The notes under the pieces were generated by a model. That model searched no databases, was not told where the DNA came from, and saw only the letters and a list, made by a program, of their open reading frames with translations. A stretch of DNA of 64,000 nucleotides, from positions 120,771 to 184,770 of the forward strand of contig NZ_JAAGWK010000024.1 of assembly GCF_010685995.1 (NCBI RefSeq), given 5' to 3'. This document shows positions 1-10,993 of the stretch, piece by piece. Source of the DNA: Goekera deserti (lineage in GTDB: Bacteria; Actinomycetota; Actinomycetes; Mycobacteriales; Geodermatophilaceae). Position numbers and translations under genes: made by a program. Position 1 is the first letter of the stretch, and each line of letters begins with the position of its first letter.

Positions 1-692
1 CCGTCGGCGACCAGCAGGCCCAGCACGTCGGTGAGGTACTGCTCGCCCTGGTCGTTGGCCGCGCCCACCCGGCCGAGCGCCTCGCGCACGGCGTCGGCGT
101 CGCCCAGGTAGACCCCGGCGTTCACCTCGCGCAGCGCCCGCTGGGCGGCGTCGGCGTCGCGCTCCTCCACGATCGCCCGCACGGCGCCGGCGCCGTCCCG
201 GACGATCCGGCCGAGGCCCGTGGGGTCCTGCACCTCGGCGGTGAGCACGGTGAGTGCGGCGCCCTCGGCCCGGTGCTGCGCGACCAGGCCGGCGACGGTC
301 TCCGGGCGCAGCAGCGGCGCGTCCCCGTTGACGATCAGCACCGGGCCGGTCAGGTCACCGACGGCGTCCAGGGCCACGGCCGCGGCGTGACCGGAGCCGT
401 TCTGCTCCTCCTGCACCGCGGTCAGTGCGTCGGGTGCGACCTCGGCGAGGTGCTGCTGCACGGCCTCCCGGCCGGCCCCGACGACGACCACGACCCGGGG
501 CGCCCCGAGCGGGGCCACCGCGGCCAGCACGTGGCCGAGCATGCTGCGCCCGCCCAGCGTGTGCAGCACCTTGGGCGTGCCGGACCGCATGCGGGTGCCC
601 TGCCCGGCCGCCAGGACGACGACCGCCTGGACGGCCGGCTCGGCCACCGTGGCCCCGGCTGCGGGCTGGGCGGGGGGCGGGGGCACGGTCAC
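1..692 (-). CDS. glmU: GlmU, N-terminal part (runs off the left edge)
   Basis: Bifunctional GlmU makes UDP-N-acetylglucosamine for peptidoglycan in the cytoplasm. Only the N-terminal uridyltransferase half, about 230 residues, is in the window, and the gene continues leftward. The nucleotidyltransferase signature LAAGQGTRM lies near residues 27-35, followed by PKVLH with the conserved lysine, and an NGDAPLL segment typical of the metal/UTP site. The chosen GTG at 692 is preceded by GAGGAGA. A tRNA-Gln gene sits 25 bp upstream on the same strand, a pairing also seen beside mycobacterial glmU. The acetyltransferase half cannot be checked here. Confidence 0.96.
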   Translation of the reverse strand, partial: MTVPPPPAQPAAGATVAEPAVQAVVVLAAGQGTRMRSGTPKVLHTLGGRSMLGHVLAAVAPLGAPRVVVVVGAGREAVQQHLAEVAPDALTAVQEEQNGSGHAAAVALDAVGDLTGPVLIVNGDAPLLRPETVAGLVAQHRAEGAALTVLTAEVQDPTGLGRIVRDGAGAVRAIVEERDADAAQRALREVNAGVYLGDADAVREALGRVGAANDQGEQYLTDVLGLLVAD

Positions 693-717
693 GGTTCTCC
701 TCGGGACGGCGGGCGAC

Positions 718-793
718 TGGCTGGGGGACTCGGACTCGAACCGAGACTGCACGGCACCAAAGGCCGGCGGGCTGCCGATTACCCCATCCCCCA
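718..793 (-). tRNA. tRNA-Gln (anticodon UUG)
   Basis: The reverse strand folds as a tRNA. The 7-bp acceptor stem TGGGGGA pairs with TCCCCCA, the T arm contains GGTTCGAGTCC, and the anticodon loop CTTTGGT gives UUG, which reads CAA. The CCA end is encoded (TGG at 718-720 on the + strand). One anticodon-stem position (C-U) looks unpaired by eye. Confidence 0.93.
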
Positions 794-1202
794 TCGACGC
801 CGACCGGGGGACGACGCCACGAGGACGCCGGACGAGCCGCTCCCCGCCTCCCGAGCCTAGGGCCTCCGACGCCGGGTGCACGCCGTCGGGCGGCCACCGG
901 GAGGCGGCCGGCCGGGCCGGCACCCCGGCGCCGCGTCGTCGCCGGAGCCGTGCCGCGCCGTCGTCGGAGCCCCTGCCGTGGGGCACCGCGGACCGGTAGC
1001 TGCCCCGCCGGGTCCCGCATCCGAGCGGCGCCACCGGCCTGAGCTGGGCAGTTCCCCGCAGCCCTCCCGGCCCGCCGCTGCCGGGCGCGCGGGCCTCCCT
1101 ACGCTCCCGTAGGTTCCTGTGCACCAACCGTGCCCCGAGCGCCGTCGTGCGCACCGGCACCCCCGGAACCCGGCACCCCCGGAACAGAGCCCTGGAGGCC
1201 CC
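794..1202. other. Gene-free stretch upstream of the desaturase
   Basis: About 410 bp without a convincing gene; open frames here have no ribosome binding site and read as arginine/proline-rich noise. The one notable element is the CCTACG/CGTAGG dyad at 1098-1113, listed separately. Promoters for tRNA-Gln (leftward) and the desaturase (rightward) must lie here, but I cannot assign hexamers with confidence. Confidence 0.6.
1098..1113. promoter_or_regulatory. Dyad CCTACG-CTCC-CGTAGG, possible TetR operator
   Basis: A perfect 6-bp inverted repeat with a 4-base centre lies about 90 bp upstream of the desaturase start. The size and position suit a TetR-family operator, and a TetR gene follows the desaturase. 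The pairing is visible in the sequence; the operator role is inference. Confidence 0.4.
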
Positions 1203-2195
1203 TTGTCCGCTCCCGCCCGCACCCGACCGACCGCAGCGCCGCGGCCGGCCGACCCTGACGTGGGGCTGCCGGCCAACGCCCTGGGCAAGGAGAAGGGGGT
1301 GCTGGAGCAGATCGTGCTGTACGTGTTCGTCGTGGTGCCGTTCCTGGCCCTCGCCGCCGTCGTCCCGGTGGTGTGGGGCTGGGGGCTGTCGTGGCTGGAC
1401 GTGGGGCTGTTCGTCGGGTTCTACGTGTTCACCGTGCTGGGCATCACCGTGGGCTACCACCGCTACTTCACGCACGGCTCGTTCAAGGCCTCCCGCGCGC
1501 TGCGGATCGGCCTCGCGGTCGCCGGCTGCATGGCCGTGCAGGGCCCGGTCGTGCAGTGGGTGGCCGACCACCGCCGGCACCACGCGTTCTCCGACCGGGC
1601 CGGTGACCCGCACTCCCCGTGGCGCTACGGCACCGACGCGCGCTCGCTGGCCAAGGGCATGTTCCACGCGCACCTGGGCTGGCTGTTCGACCGCCGCCAG
1701 ACCAACGCCGCGCGCTACGCCCCGGACCTGCTCAAGGACACCGTGCTGCGACGCACCAGCCGGCTGTTCATCGTGTGGGCCGGCCTGGGCATGTTCCTGC
1801 CCGCGCTGATCGGTGGCCTGGTCACCTCCAGCTGGGCCGGTGCGGCGACGGCGTTCTTCTGGGCCGGCCTGGTGCGGGTCGCGCTGGCGCACCACGTCAC
1901 CTGGTCGATCAACTCCATCTGCCACACCGTCGGCAGCCGGCCCTTCGCCGCCCGGGACCGGTCGACCAACTTCTGGCCGCTGGCCGTGCTGAGCATGGGC
2001 GAGTCCTGGCACAACCTGCACCACGCCGACCCGACGTGCGCCCGGCACGGCGTGCTGCGCGGCCAGGTCGACATCAGCGCCCGGGTGATCTGGGTGTTCG
2101 AGAAGCTCGGCTGGGCCCGGGACGTCAAGTGGCCCGACCCGGTGCGGCTCGCCGCCAAGCGTCGCGTCGAGGCGACCGCGGGCGCCGCGTCCTGA
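1203..2195 (+). CDS. Membrane acyl-CoA (delta-9 type) fatty-acid desaturase
   Basis: Membrane di-iron desaturase, 330 residues, expected to put a cis double bond into acyl chains of membrane lipids. The three histidine clusters are present: HRYFTH (about 86-91), HRRHH (123-127) and HNLHH (about 265), separated by hydrophobic pairs that place the iron site on the cytoplasmic face. I chose the TTG at 1203 because GGAGG lies 4 bases upstream; an in-frame GTG at 1119 would add 28 arginine/proline-rich residues without support. A TetR regulator follows 182 bp downstream, a common pairing for lipid desaturases. The electron donor is not encoded nearby, and substrate specificity cannot be read from sequence. 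Confidence 0.9.
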   Translation: MSAPARTRPTAAPRPADPDVGLPANALGKEKGVLEQIVLYVFVVVPFLALAAVVPVVWGWGLSWLDVGLFVGFYVFTVLGITVGYHRYFTHGSFKASRALRIGLAVAGCMAVQGPVVQWVADHRRHHAFSDRAGDPHSPWRYGTDARSLAKGMFHAHLGWLFDRRQTNAARYAPDLLKDTVLRRTSRLFIVWAGLGMFLPALIGGLVTSSWAGAATAFFWAGLVRVALAHHVTWSINSICHTVGSRPFAARDRSTNFWPLAVLSMGESWHNLHHADPTCARHGVLRGQVDISARVIWVFEKLGWARDVKWPDPVRLAAKRRVEATAGAAS

Positions 2196-2377
2196 GCCAG
2201 GCCCCGCCGCCGGGCGGCACCGCCGGCCCGTCCCCCGGCGGGACGGGTGCCGGTGGCACGGCGCCCGCGACGGTCGGCTCCCCCGCAGCACCCCGCACGG
2301 CGCCGGCCCGGCCCGCCCGGCGGCCCGCCGAGCCGGGCCCGCCCGGCCCCCGGGCACCGGGCCGGGCGCGGGTGCGG

Positions 2378-2980
2378 ATGACCGGCCCGCAGCGTCGCGA
2401 GCAGCTGCTGGACATCGGCCGCGAGGTGTTCGGCCGCCGCGGGTACGCAGCGACCTCGATCGAGGAGATCGCGGCACGCGCGGCGGTGAGCAAGCCCGTC
2501 GTCTACGAGCACTTCGGTGGCAAGGAGGGCCTCTACGGCCTGGTCGTCGAGCGGGAGATGCACCGGCTGCTGGAGCGGTTCACCTCCACGCTGACCGTGG
2601 ACGGGCACCCGCGGGTGCTGCTGGAGCGCGCGGCCCTCGTCCTGCTCGGGTACATCGAGGAGGAGACCGACGGCTGGCGGGTGCTGACCCGGGACGCACC
2701 CGTGGTCGGCGGCAGCAGCACGTACTCCTCGCTGATCGGCGAGGTGGCCAGCCGGGTCGAGCACATCCTCGCCCAGCAGTTCTCCCGCCGCGGCTACGAC
2801 CCGCGGCCGGCCCAGCTCTACAGCCAGGCCCTGGTCGGGATGGTGGCGCTGGTGGGCCAGTGGTGGCTGGAGACCCGCACACCGGACCGGCACGAGGTGG
2901 CCGCCCACCTGGTCAACCTGGCCTACAACGGCCTGTCCCACCTGGACGCCGCCCCGCGGCTGTCCCCGCACAGCCCCTGA
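2378..2980 (+). CDS. TetR-family transcriptional regulator
   Basis: A 200-residue TetR repressor-type protein. The N-terminal helix-turn-helix is clear: GYAATSIEEIAARAAVSKP followed by VYEHFGGKEGLY at residues about 25-55, the canonical family signature. The C-terminal ligand-binding half is all-helical. ATG 2378 was chosen at the point where homology-like sequence begins; an in-frame GTG at 2372 is equally possible, and the open frame extends upstream through proline-rich sequence. It lies downstream of the desaturase on the same strand and is the likely regulator of that gene, perhaps through the dyad at 1098-1113. Its ligand (acyl-CoA would fit) is inference. Confidence 0.92.
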   Translation: MTGPQRREQLLDIGREVFGRRGYAATSIEEIAARAAVSKPVVYEHFGGKEGLYGLVVEREMHRLLERFTSTLTVDGHPRVLLERAALVLLGYIEEETDGWRVLTRDAPVVGGSSTYSSLIGEVASRVEHILAQQFSRRGYDPRPAQLYSQALVGMVALVGQWWLETRTPDRHEVAAHLVNLAYNGLSHLDAAPRLSPHSP

Positions 2981-2991
2981 CGACCACGGGC

Positions 2992-3027
2992 CTGCGTGAG
3001 CGGCGCGCCGACGTGTCGCTCACGCAG
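2992..3027. terminator. Hairpin between convergent tetR and ispE
   Basis: A perfect 11-bp inverted repeat, CTGCGTGAGCG (2992-3002) and CGCTCACGCAG (3017-3027), with a 14-base loop. It lies between two converging genes, so it can serve both strands. No U-tract is present, as is usual in GC-rich actinomycetes. Confidence 0.65.
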
Positions 3028-3085
3028 CTCCATGATCACTGCCGGCAGGGGGCGGGGCGGGGCGGGGGTGGGGGTGGCGGTTCGG

Positions 3086-4038
3086 TCAGCCGACGAGGCG
3101 GGCGCCGGGGACCGGGCCGTGCACCGCGCGGACGGTGCGGAAGACCCCGGCGCCGGCCAGCTCGGCGGCCACCCGCACCGCGGCGTCCTCGTCGTCGACC
3201 AGCGCCGCGACGGTGGGGCCGGAGCCGCTGACCAGGGCCCGGCGCGCCCCGGCCTCCTCCGCCGCCCGCAGCGCCCGCTGCAGGTCCGGGCGCAGGCTGA
3301 GTGCCGGGGCCTGCAGGTCGTTGCCCAGCGCCGCCGCCAGCGCCTCGGTCGGTCCGCCGTGCAGCGCGGTGATCACCGCGTCGCAGCGGCCCGCGGCGTC
3401 GTGGACCCGGGCGTGGCCCGCAGCCCGCAGCCGGTCCAGCTCGGCGTAGACCCGCGGCGTGGACAGCCCCTCGCCGGCGATGCCGAGCACCCAGTCGCTG
3501 CGGCGCCGGGCGAGCACCGGCGACAGCTGCTCGCCCCGGCCGGTGCCCAGCGCCACGCCCCCCACCAGGCTGAACGGCACGTCGCTGCCCAGCTCGGCGG
3601 CCAGCCCGGCGAGGTCCGCGCGGGTGGCCCGGGTGCCCCACAGGCTGTCCAGCGCCACCAGGGCCGCGGCGGCGTCCGCGCTGCCCCCGGCGAGGCCGGC
3701 GGCAGCCGGGATCGACTTGGCGATGTCGATGGCCGCGTGCGCGGCGACACCGGCGTGCTGCGCAAGCAGCTCCGCCGCCCGCCAGGCCAGGTTGCCGCTG
3801 TCGGTGGGCACCGTCGCCGGGCCGCCGTCGGCACCGCTGCCCTCACCGCTCACGGTCAGCGACAGCCGGTCGTCCGGGCGGACGGTGACCGTGTCGAAGA
3901 GCGAGACGGCCAGGTAGACGGTGCGCAGGTCGTGGAAGCCGTCCTCGCGCAGCGGCCCCACCTGCAGCTGGGCGTTGACCTTGGCAGGTGCCCGGGCCAC
4001 CACGGTGCCGTGACCGGCGCCGCGGCCCGCTCCGGCGC

Positions 4039-4042
<4 letters not shown>
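3086..4042 (-). CDS. ispE: 4-diphosphocytidyl-2-C-methyl-D-erythritol kinase
   Basis: Phosphorylates CDP-methylerythritol with ATP in the MEP isoprenoid pathway. At 318 residues it has the usual length. GHMP-kinase features are present: PAKVNAQL near residue 20 and the glycine-rich ATP loop [17 protein letters not shown] at about 112-128, plus a C-terminal [11 protein letters not shown] motif. Its ATG (4042) overlaps the rsmA stop as ATGA, so it is probably translationally coupled to rsmA and rpfB; the same order rpfB-rsmA-ispE is known in mycobacteria. Confidence 0.96.
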
Positions 4043-6482
<2,440 letters not shown>

Positions 6483-7322
6483 TCAGCCGGCGAGCGCCGG
6501 TTCGGTGCGCTGCACCGGCCGGAGCCACGGCACCAGGAAGGCGGCGACGGCGACGCTGGCGGTGAGGGCGGAGAAGCCACCGGCCACCAGGGCCACCGGC
6601 AGCAGGTCGACCCCGCTGCCGGCCCGGTCGCCGAGCCCGAGGCCGGCGACCAGCAGCAGACCGCCCAGGGTCAGCAGCCCCACGACGCTGGCCGCGGCCA
6701 CGGCAACGTGCGCGGTGGCGGTGCGCAGTGCCTCGTCGACCGGTACGTCGGCCCCCTCGGCCGGCAGCGGGCGCAGCAGCACCCGCACCAGCGCCACCTC
6801 GGCCAGCAGCCAGCAGACGGCGGGGACGGCCAGGACGGCCGGCGCGACGGCGCCGTCCAGCTCACCGGAGCCCCACTGCAGACCCGCGGCCACCAGCGCG
6901 CCGAGCACCACCGCGCGCATCGTGAACAGCAGCCAGAGGGAGATCTGGTCCGAGCGGCGGGGACGGCGCAGCGGCCGGCCGAACTCCCACGCCGGTCGCG
7001 GCCGGGTCGCCTCACCCAGCAGGACGCCGACGAGCAGTCCACCGACGAGCAGCGGCACCCAGAGGAAGACCGACCCCTCGGCGTACAGCACGACGCTGCC
7101 CACGATCGCCACCAGCCCGAGACCGAAGCCGAGCCGGCGCACCAGGCGACCGTGCCGGGCCTGCCGGGCGAGCACCCGGGTGCCGGCCTCGGTGCTGGTG
7201 GCCCACTGCACCCCGGCACGGGCCACGGCCCGGCGTCCGGAGGCGAGGCCCCAGGCCCGCGCGAGCAGACCGGCCGGGACCATCACGGCGATGAAGAGGA
7301 CGACAGCGATGAGGCGACCCAC
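6483..7322 (-). CDS. Polytopic membrane protein, unknown function
   Basis: A 279-residue protein with about six to seven hydrophobic segments: residues 3-22, two between about 65 and 105, two between about 130 and 180, and two in the last 80 residues. A basic cytoplasmic stretch lies at about 45-62 and a second one rich in Arg/Pro at 105-125. I do not recognise a family. It uses a GTG start at 7322. It lies between tatD and rpfB, where mycobacteria have no equivalent gene, on the same strand as both, and is separated from rpfB by the long leader region. Confidence 0.75.
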   Translation of the reverse strand: MGRLIAVVLFIAVMVPAGLLARAWGLASGRRAVARAGVQWATSTEAGTRVLARQARHGRLVRRLGFGLGLVAIVGSVVLYAEGSVFLWVPLLVGGLLVGVLLGEATRPRPAWEFGRPLRRPRRSDQISLWLLFTMRAVVLGALVAAGLQWGSGELDGAVAPAVLAVPAVCWLLAEVALVRVLLRPLPAEGADVPVDEALRTATAHVAVAAASVVGLLTLGGLLLVAGLGLGDRAGSGVDLLPVALVAGGFSALTASVAVAAFLVPWLRPVQRTEPALAG

Positions 7323-7427
7323 GTGTGCAGTGTCCCCCCATTCCCACGAGCCGGTCGAGGAACGCCCCTGGGTGCGAGCTGTGCAGGCAGCGCGCCACCC
7401 GCCGGAACTGCCCCATGGAGGGGGCCC

Positions 7428-8294
7428 TCACCAGGGCCCGAAGACCCGTTCCGCCGTCCGGGTGAGCGTGTCGCAGAGCTCGGGCAGGCCCACCCCGGTC
7501 ACCTCCGCCAGCGCGCGCACGGTGTGCGGCACGAGCCGGGAGGAGTTCGGCCGGCCCCGGAAGGGCACCGGCGTGAGGAACGGGGAGTCGGTCTCGACCA
7601 GCAGCTGGTCCACCGGGGTCAGCGCGGCGGCCTCCCGCAGGTAGCCGGCGTTGCCGAAGGTGAGCGTCCCGGCGAAGGACAGCACGTACCCGGCCTCGAC
7701 GCAGCGGCGGGCGAACGCGGCGTCGCCGGAGAAGCAGTGGAAGACCGTGTGCGCCGGGGCGCCCTCGTCCTCCAGCACCCGCAGGATCTCCTCGTGGGCG
7801 TCGCGGTCGTGGATGACCAGGGCGACGTCGTGCCGCTTGGCGATGGCGATGTGCGCCCGGAACGACGCCTCCTGGGCCTCCCAGCCGGCAGGGCCCGTGC
7901 GGTAGCGGTCCAGGCCGGTCTCCCCCACGGCGCGCACCCGCGGCAGCGCGGCCAGCCGGTCGACCTCGGCCAGGGCGTCGGCGGTGGCGGCCCCGGCACC
8001 GGCCTCGTTGGGGTGCAGGGCCACCGCGGCCAGCACCGAGGGGTGCCGGGCGGCCAGCGCCGCCGACCAGCGCGAGGAGGCGACGTCGACGCCGACCTGC
8101 ACGAGCCGGGTGACGCCCACCGCGGCGGCCGCGGCGATCTCGGCGTCCACCTGGGCGTCGTCGGGCAGCCGGTCCTCCCCGCCCACGGCGATGTCCAGGT
8201 GCGTGTGGCTGTCCAGCGCCGGGGCGGGCAGCGGCTCCGGCGAGGGCGGCAGCTCGCCCCGCCGGCCGGCGCGGGAGGACGCCGACCGGCTCAC
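7428..8294 (-). CDS. tatD: TatD family metal-dependent DNase
   Basis: TIM-barrel hydrolase of the TatD family; members act as 3'-5' exonucleases on DNA or in D-Tyr-tRNA-like quality control. The 288-residue protein has the metal site DSHTHLDI (His30, His32), GETGLDRYR, the HDRDA and FHCFSGD histidines, and a late ETDSPFL aspartate. Its GTG overlaps the metG stop as GTGA, indicating coupling. The metG-tatD-rpfB-rsmA-ispE order follows mycobacterial synteny. The N-terminal 25 residues are proline-rich and poorly constrained. Confidence 0.94.
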   Translation of the reverse strand: MSRSASSRAGRRGELPPSPEPLPAPALDSHTHLDIAVGGEDRLPDDAQVDAEIAAAAAVGVTRLVQVGVDVASSRWSAALAARHPSVLAAVALHPNEAGAGAATADALAEVDRLAALPRVRAVGETGLDRYRTGPAGWEAQEASFRAHIAIAKRHDVALVIHDRDAHEEILRVLEDEGAPAHTVFHCFSGDAAFARRCVEAGYVLSFAGTLTFGNAGYLREAAALTPVDQLLVETDSPFLTPVPFRGRPNSSRLVPHTVRALAEVTGVGLPELCDTLTRTAERVFGPW

Positions 8295-10093
8295 GCGGGG
8301 TCGTCCCCGCGCAGCCGGCGCAGCTCGTCCTCCACGATCGACTCGTCGAGCTTGCTGAACACCGGCGTCGGGGCGGCCAGCGGTGTGCCCGGCTCGGCCA
8401 GCGGCGTGGAGCGCCACACCGCCGCACCGCGGCCGTAGTCACCGGTGATCACCGGGTACGGCGAGCCGTCGTCCAGGTCGGTGACCTCCTGCACCTCCGG
8501 CAGCACCGACCAGGTGCCGGTGCCGCCGAGCAGCTCGTGCACCTTCTGCGCCGAGTGCGGCAGGAACGGGGAGAGCAGCGTGTTGCAGTCGCTGATCGCC
8601 TGCAGCGCGGTGTGCAGCACGGTGTCCCGGCGCGCCGGGTCCTCCTTGAGCTTCCACGGCGCCTGGTCCGACAGGTACTTGTTCGCCTCCCCCACCACCC
8701 GCATGGCCTCGCCGATCGCGGCCTTCTGCCGGTTGCGGCCGAGCAGGTCCCCCACCACGTCGAACGCCCCCGACGTCGTCGCCAGCAGCGCCCGGTCGGC
8801 GTCGGTCAGCTCGCCCGGCGTCGGGACGGCGCCGACGTTCTTGGCCGCCATGGACACCGACCGGTTCACCAGGTTGCCCCAGCCGGCCACGAGCTCGTCG
8901 TTGTTGCGCCGGCGGAACTCCTCCCAGGTGAAGTCGGTGTCCTGGTTCTCCGGCCCGGCGACGGCGATGAAGTACCGCAGCGCGTCGGGGTCGTAGCGGG
9001 CCAGGAAGTCCCGGACGTAGATGACCACGTTGCGCGAGGAGGAGAACTTGCGGCCCTCCATGGTGAGGAACTCGCTGGAGACGACCTCGGTGGGCAGGTT
9101 CAGCCGCCCGTAGGAGCCCGGGGTGCCGCCCTTGTCGCCCTCGCCGTTGTAGCCGAGCAGCTGGGCGGGCCAGATCTCGGCGTGGAAGACGATGTTGTCC
9201 TTGCCCATGAAGTAGTAGGCGCCCGCGTCCGGGGTCTGCCACCACTGCCGCCAGGCCTCCGGGTCACCCGAGCGCCGGGCCCACTCGATGGACGCCGACA
9301 GGTAGCCCACGACGGCGTCGAACCAGACGTAGATGCGCTTGTCGTCGCGGTCGCGCCAGTCCGGCAGCGGCACCCGCACGCCCCAGTCGATGTCCCGGGT
9401 GTAGCTGCGGGGCTTGAGGTCCTCCAGCAGGTTCACGCTGAAGTTGAGGACGTTGGACCGCCAGTTCCCGCGGGTGGCCAGCCAGTCGCCCAGGGCGCGG
9501 GTGAAGGCGGGCAGGTCGAGGAAGTAGTGCTCGCTCTCCACGAACAGCGGCGTCTCGCCGTTGACCCGGCTGACCGGGTTGATCAGGTCGGTGGGGTCCA
9601 GCTGGTTGCCGCAGTTGTCGCACTGGTCGCCGCGGGCGCCGTCGTAGCCGCAGATCGGGCAGGTGCCCTCGATGTAGCGGTCGGGCAGCGTGCGGCCGGT
9701 GGAGGGGCTGATCGCGCCCAGCGTCGTCTGCGGGAAGACGTAGCCGTTCTTCAGCAGCCCGAGGAAGATCTCCTGGCTGACGGCGGCGTGGTTGCCCGTC
9801 GTCGTGCGGGTGAAGAGGTCGTAGCTCATCCCCAGCCCGACGAGGTCGTCGACGATCACCCGGTTGTTGCGGTCGGCGATCTGGCGGGGCGTCACGCCCT
9901 CGGCGTCGGCGGCGACCGTGATCGGGGTGCCGTGCTCGTCGGTGCCGCTCACCATCAGCACGCGGTTGCCCGCCATCCGCTGGTAGCGGCTGAAGACGTC
10001 GGAGGGGACGCCGAAGCCGGAGACGTGCCCGATGTGCCGCGGGCCGTTGGCGTAGGGCCAGGCGACGGCGGTGAGGATGTGCCGGTCAGTCAC
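8291..10093 (-). CDS. metG: Methionyl-tRNA synthetase
   Basis: Class I aminoacyl-tRNA synthetase that charges tRNA-Met. The 600-residue protein carries HIGH at 20-23, a zinc knuckle pair ([18 protein letters not shown] near 145-160), and the KMSKS loop in the form KFSSS, as is normal for this actinobacterial subgroup. The anticodon-binding helical domain with PWKLKED follows; there is no C-terminal EMAP-like dimerisation domain. The GTG start at 10093 reads [10 protein letters not shown]. First gene of the metG-tatD pair. Confidence 0.97.
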   Translation of the reverse strand: MTDRHILTAVAWPYANGPRHIGHVSGFGVPSDVFSRYQRMAGNRVLMVSGTDEHGTPITVAADAEGVTPRQIADRNNRVIVDDLVGLGMSYDLFTRTTTGNHAAVSQEIFLGLLKNGYVFPQTTLGAISPSTGRTLPDRYIEGTCPICGYDGARGDQCDNCGNQLDPTDLINPVSRVNGETPLFVESEHYFLDLPAFTRALGDWLATRGNWRSNVLNFSVNLLEDLKPRSYTRDIDWGVRVPLPDWRDRDDKRIYVWFDAVVGYLSASIEWARRSGDPEAWRQWWQTPDAGAYYFMGKDNIVFHAEIWPAQLLGYNGEGDKGGTPGSYGRLNLPTEVVSSEFLTMEGRKFSSSRNVVIYVRDFLARYDPDALRYFIAVAGPENQDTDFTWEEFRRRNNDELVAGWGNLVNRSVSMAAKNVGAVPTPGELTDADRALLATTSGAFDVVGDLLGRNRQKAAIGEAMRVVGEANKYLSDQAPWKLKEDPARRDTVLHTALQAISDCNTLLSPFLPHSAQKVHELLGGTGTWSVLPEVQEVTDLDDGSPYPVITGDYGRGAAVWRSTPLAEPGTPLAAPTPVFSKLDESIVEDELRRLRGDDPA

Positions 10094-10199
10094 CCGGCCA
10101 GCCTAGTGAGCGGTTAGTCACCGGCGTGCGGGGCCGGGGCAGTCGTGCGGCCGGGGGCGGGGTGTCCTGGGCGGCGGGGCGTCCCGGGGGCCGGGCGGC

Positions 10200-10925
10200 T
10201 CAGGGCGAGGTGCCGTGCGACGTCCCGACGGTGGAGGTGGCCGGCCCGGCGGGGGCGAGCACGGCGAGGGCGGTCAGCGTGCAGCCGATCACGACGAGGG
10301 TGACCGCCCGCACCTCGCGCTGGCGCGGGTCCAGCGGCGCGACCCGGCGGGCCGCGCGACGCACCGGCGAGCCGCCGGCGGCCACCCAGGCCACCGCGGT
10401 GGGCGCACCGGCCAGTGCCAGCTTGCCCAGCGGGACGGCGGCGGCCAGCAGGGCGAGCAGCGGCACGGGCAGCGCCGGCAGCCCGCCGACGTCGGCGACC
10501 GGCACGCTGCCCGGCGCGAGCAGCCCGAGCAGGACCACCCCGGTCAGCAGCGCCAGCTCACCGACCGCGACGCCGTGCAGCAGTTCCCGCCCGGCGCCGT
10601 CCAGCAGGGTGGCGCCGCCGAGCGCGGTCAGCACGACCCACCCGGACAGCGCGAGCAGCAGCACCACGACCACCAGCCCGGGCAGGCTGCCGGGCACGGC
10701 GAGCTGGCTGCCCATGCCGGCGAGGCCCGCGGTCAGCAGGACCAGCGCCTCGAGGAAGCAGACGCCGGCCGCGGCCACGACCGGTGCCGGCGCGCGACGG
10801 TCGACCGGTGCCGGCCGGAGCGGCGCCGGGGGGGACGGGTCGGCCGGTGCCGGCAGCGGGGGTGCGGTGCGTGCTGCGGTGGTCACCCCAGGTGGGTCGA
10901 CCGTCCGCGGCCCCGGGTGCAGCAC
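10200..10925 (-). CDS. Hypothetical multi-pass membrane protein
   Basis: A 241-residue protein with a proline-rich cytoplasmic N-terminus (about 45 residues), then five or six hydrophobic helices, a basic loop RRAARRVAPLDPRQR near 200 and a last helix. No family recognised. GTG 10925 has GGGGAGGGG about 12 bases upstream; GTG 10886 would remove 13 residues and is also possible. It lies between an APC permease and metG on the same strand, with a hairpin just upstream that may separate transcripts. Confidence 0.65.
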   Translation of the reverse strand: MLHPGPRTVDPPGVTTAARTAPPLPAPADPSPPAPLRPAPVDRRAPAPVVAAAGVCFLEALVLLTAGLAGMGSQLAVPGSLPGLVVVVLLLALSGWVVLTALGGATLLDGAGRELLHGVAVGELALLTGVVLLGLLAPGSVPVADVGGLPALPVPLLALLAAAVPLGKLALAGAPTAVAWVAAGGSPVRRAARRVAPLDPRQREVRAVTLVVIGCTLTALAVLAPAGPATSTVGTSHGTSP

Positions 10926-10932
10926 GGCGCGC

Positions 10933-10960
10933 CGACCCCTCCCCCCATCGAGGGGGGTCG
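10933..10960. terminator. C6/G6 hairpin downstream of the APC permease gene
   Basis: CCCCCC (10941-10946) pairs with GGGGGG (10952-10957) across ATCGA, with the outer CGA/TCG pairing around a bulge. It sits between the permease stop and the next start, both on the minus strand. It could instead influence initiation of the downstream membrane protein. Confidence 0.45.
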
Positions 10961-10993
10961 GTCAGGTGCCGGCGGGCCACCGGCACCCGGCGC

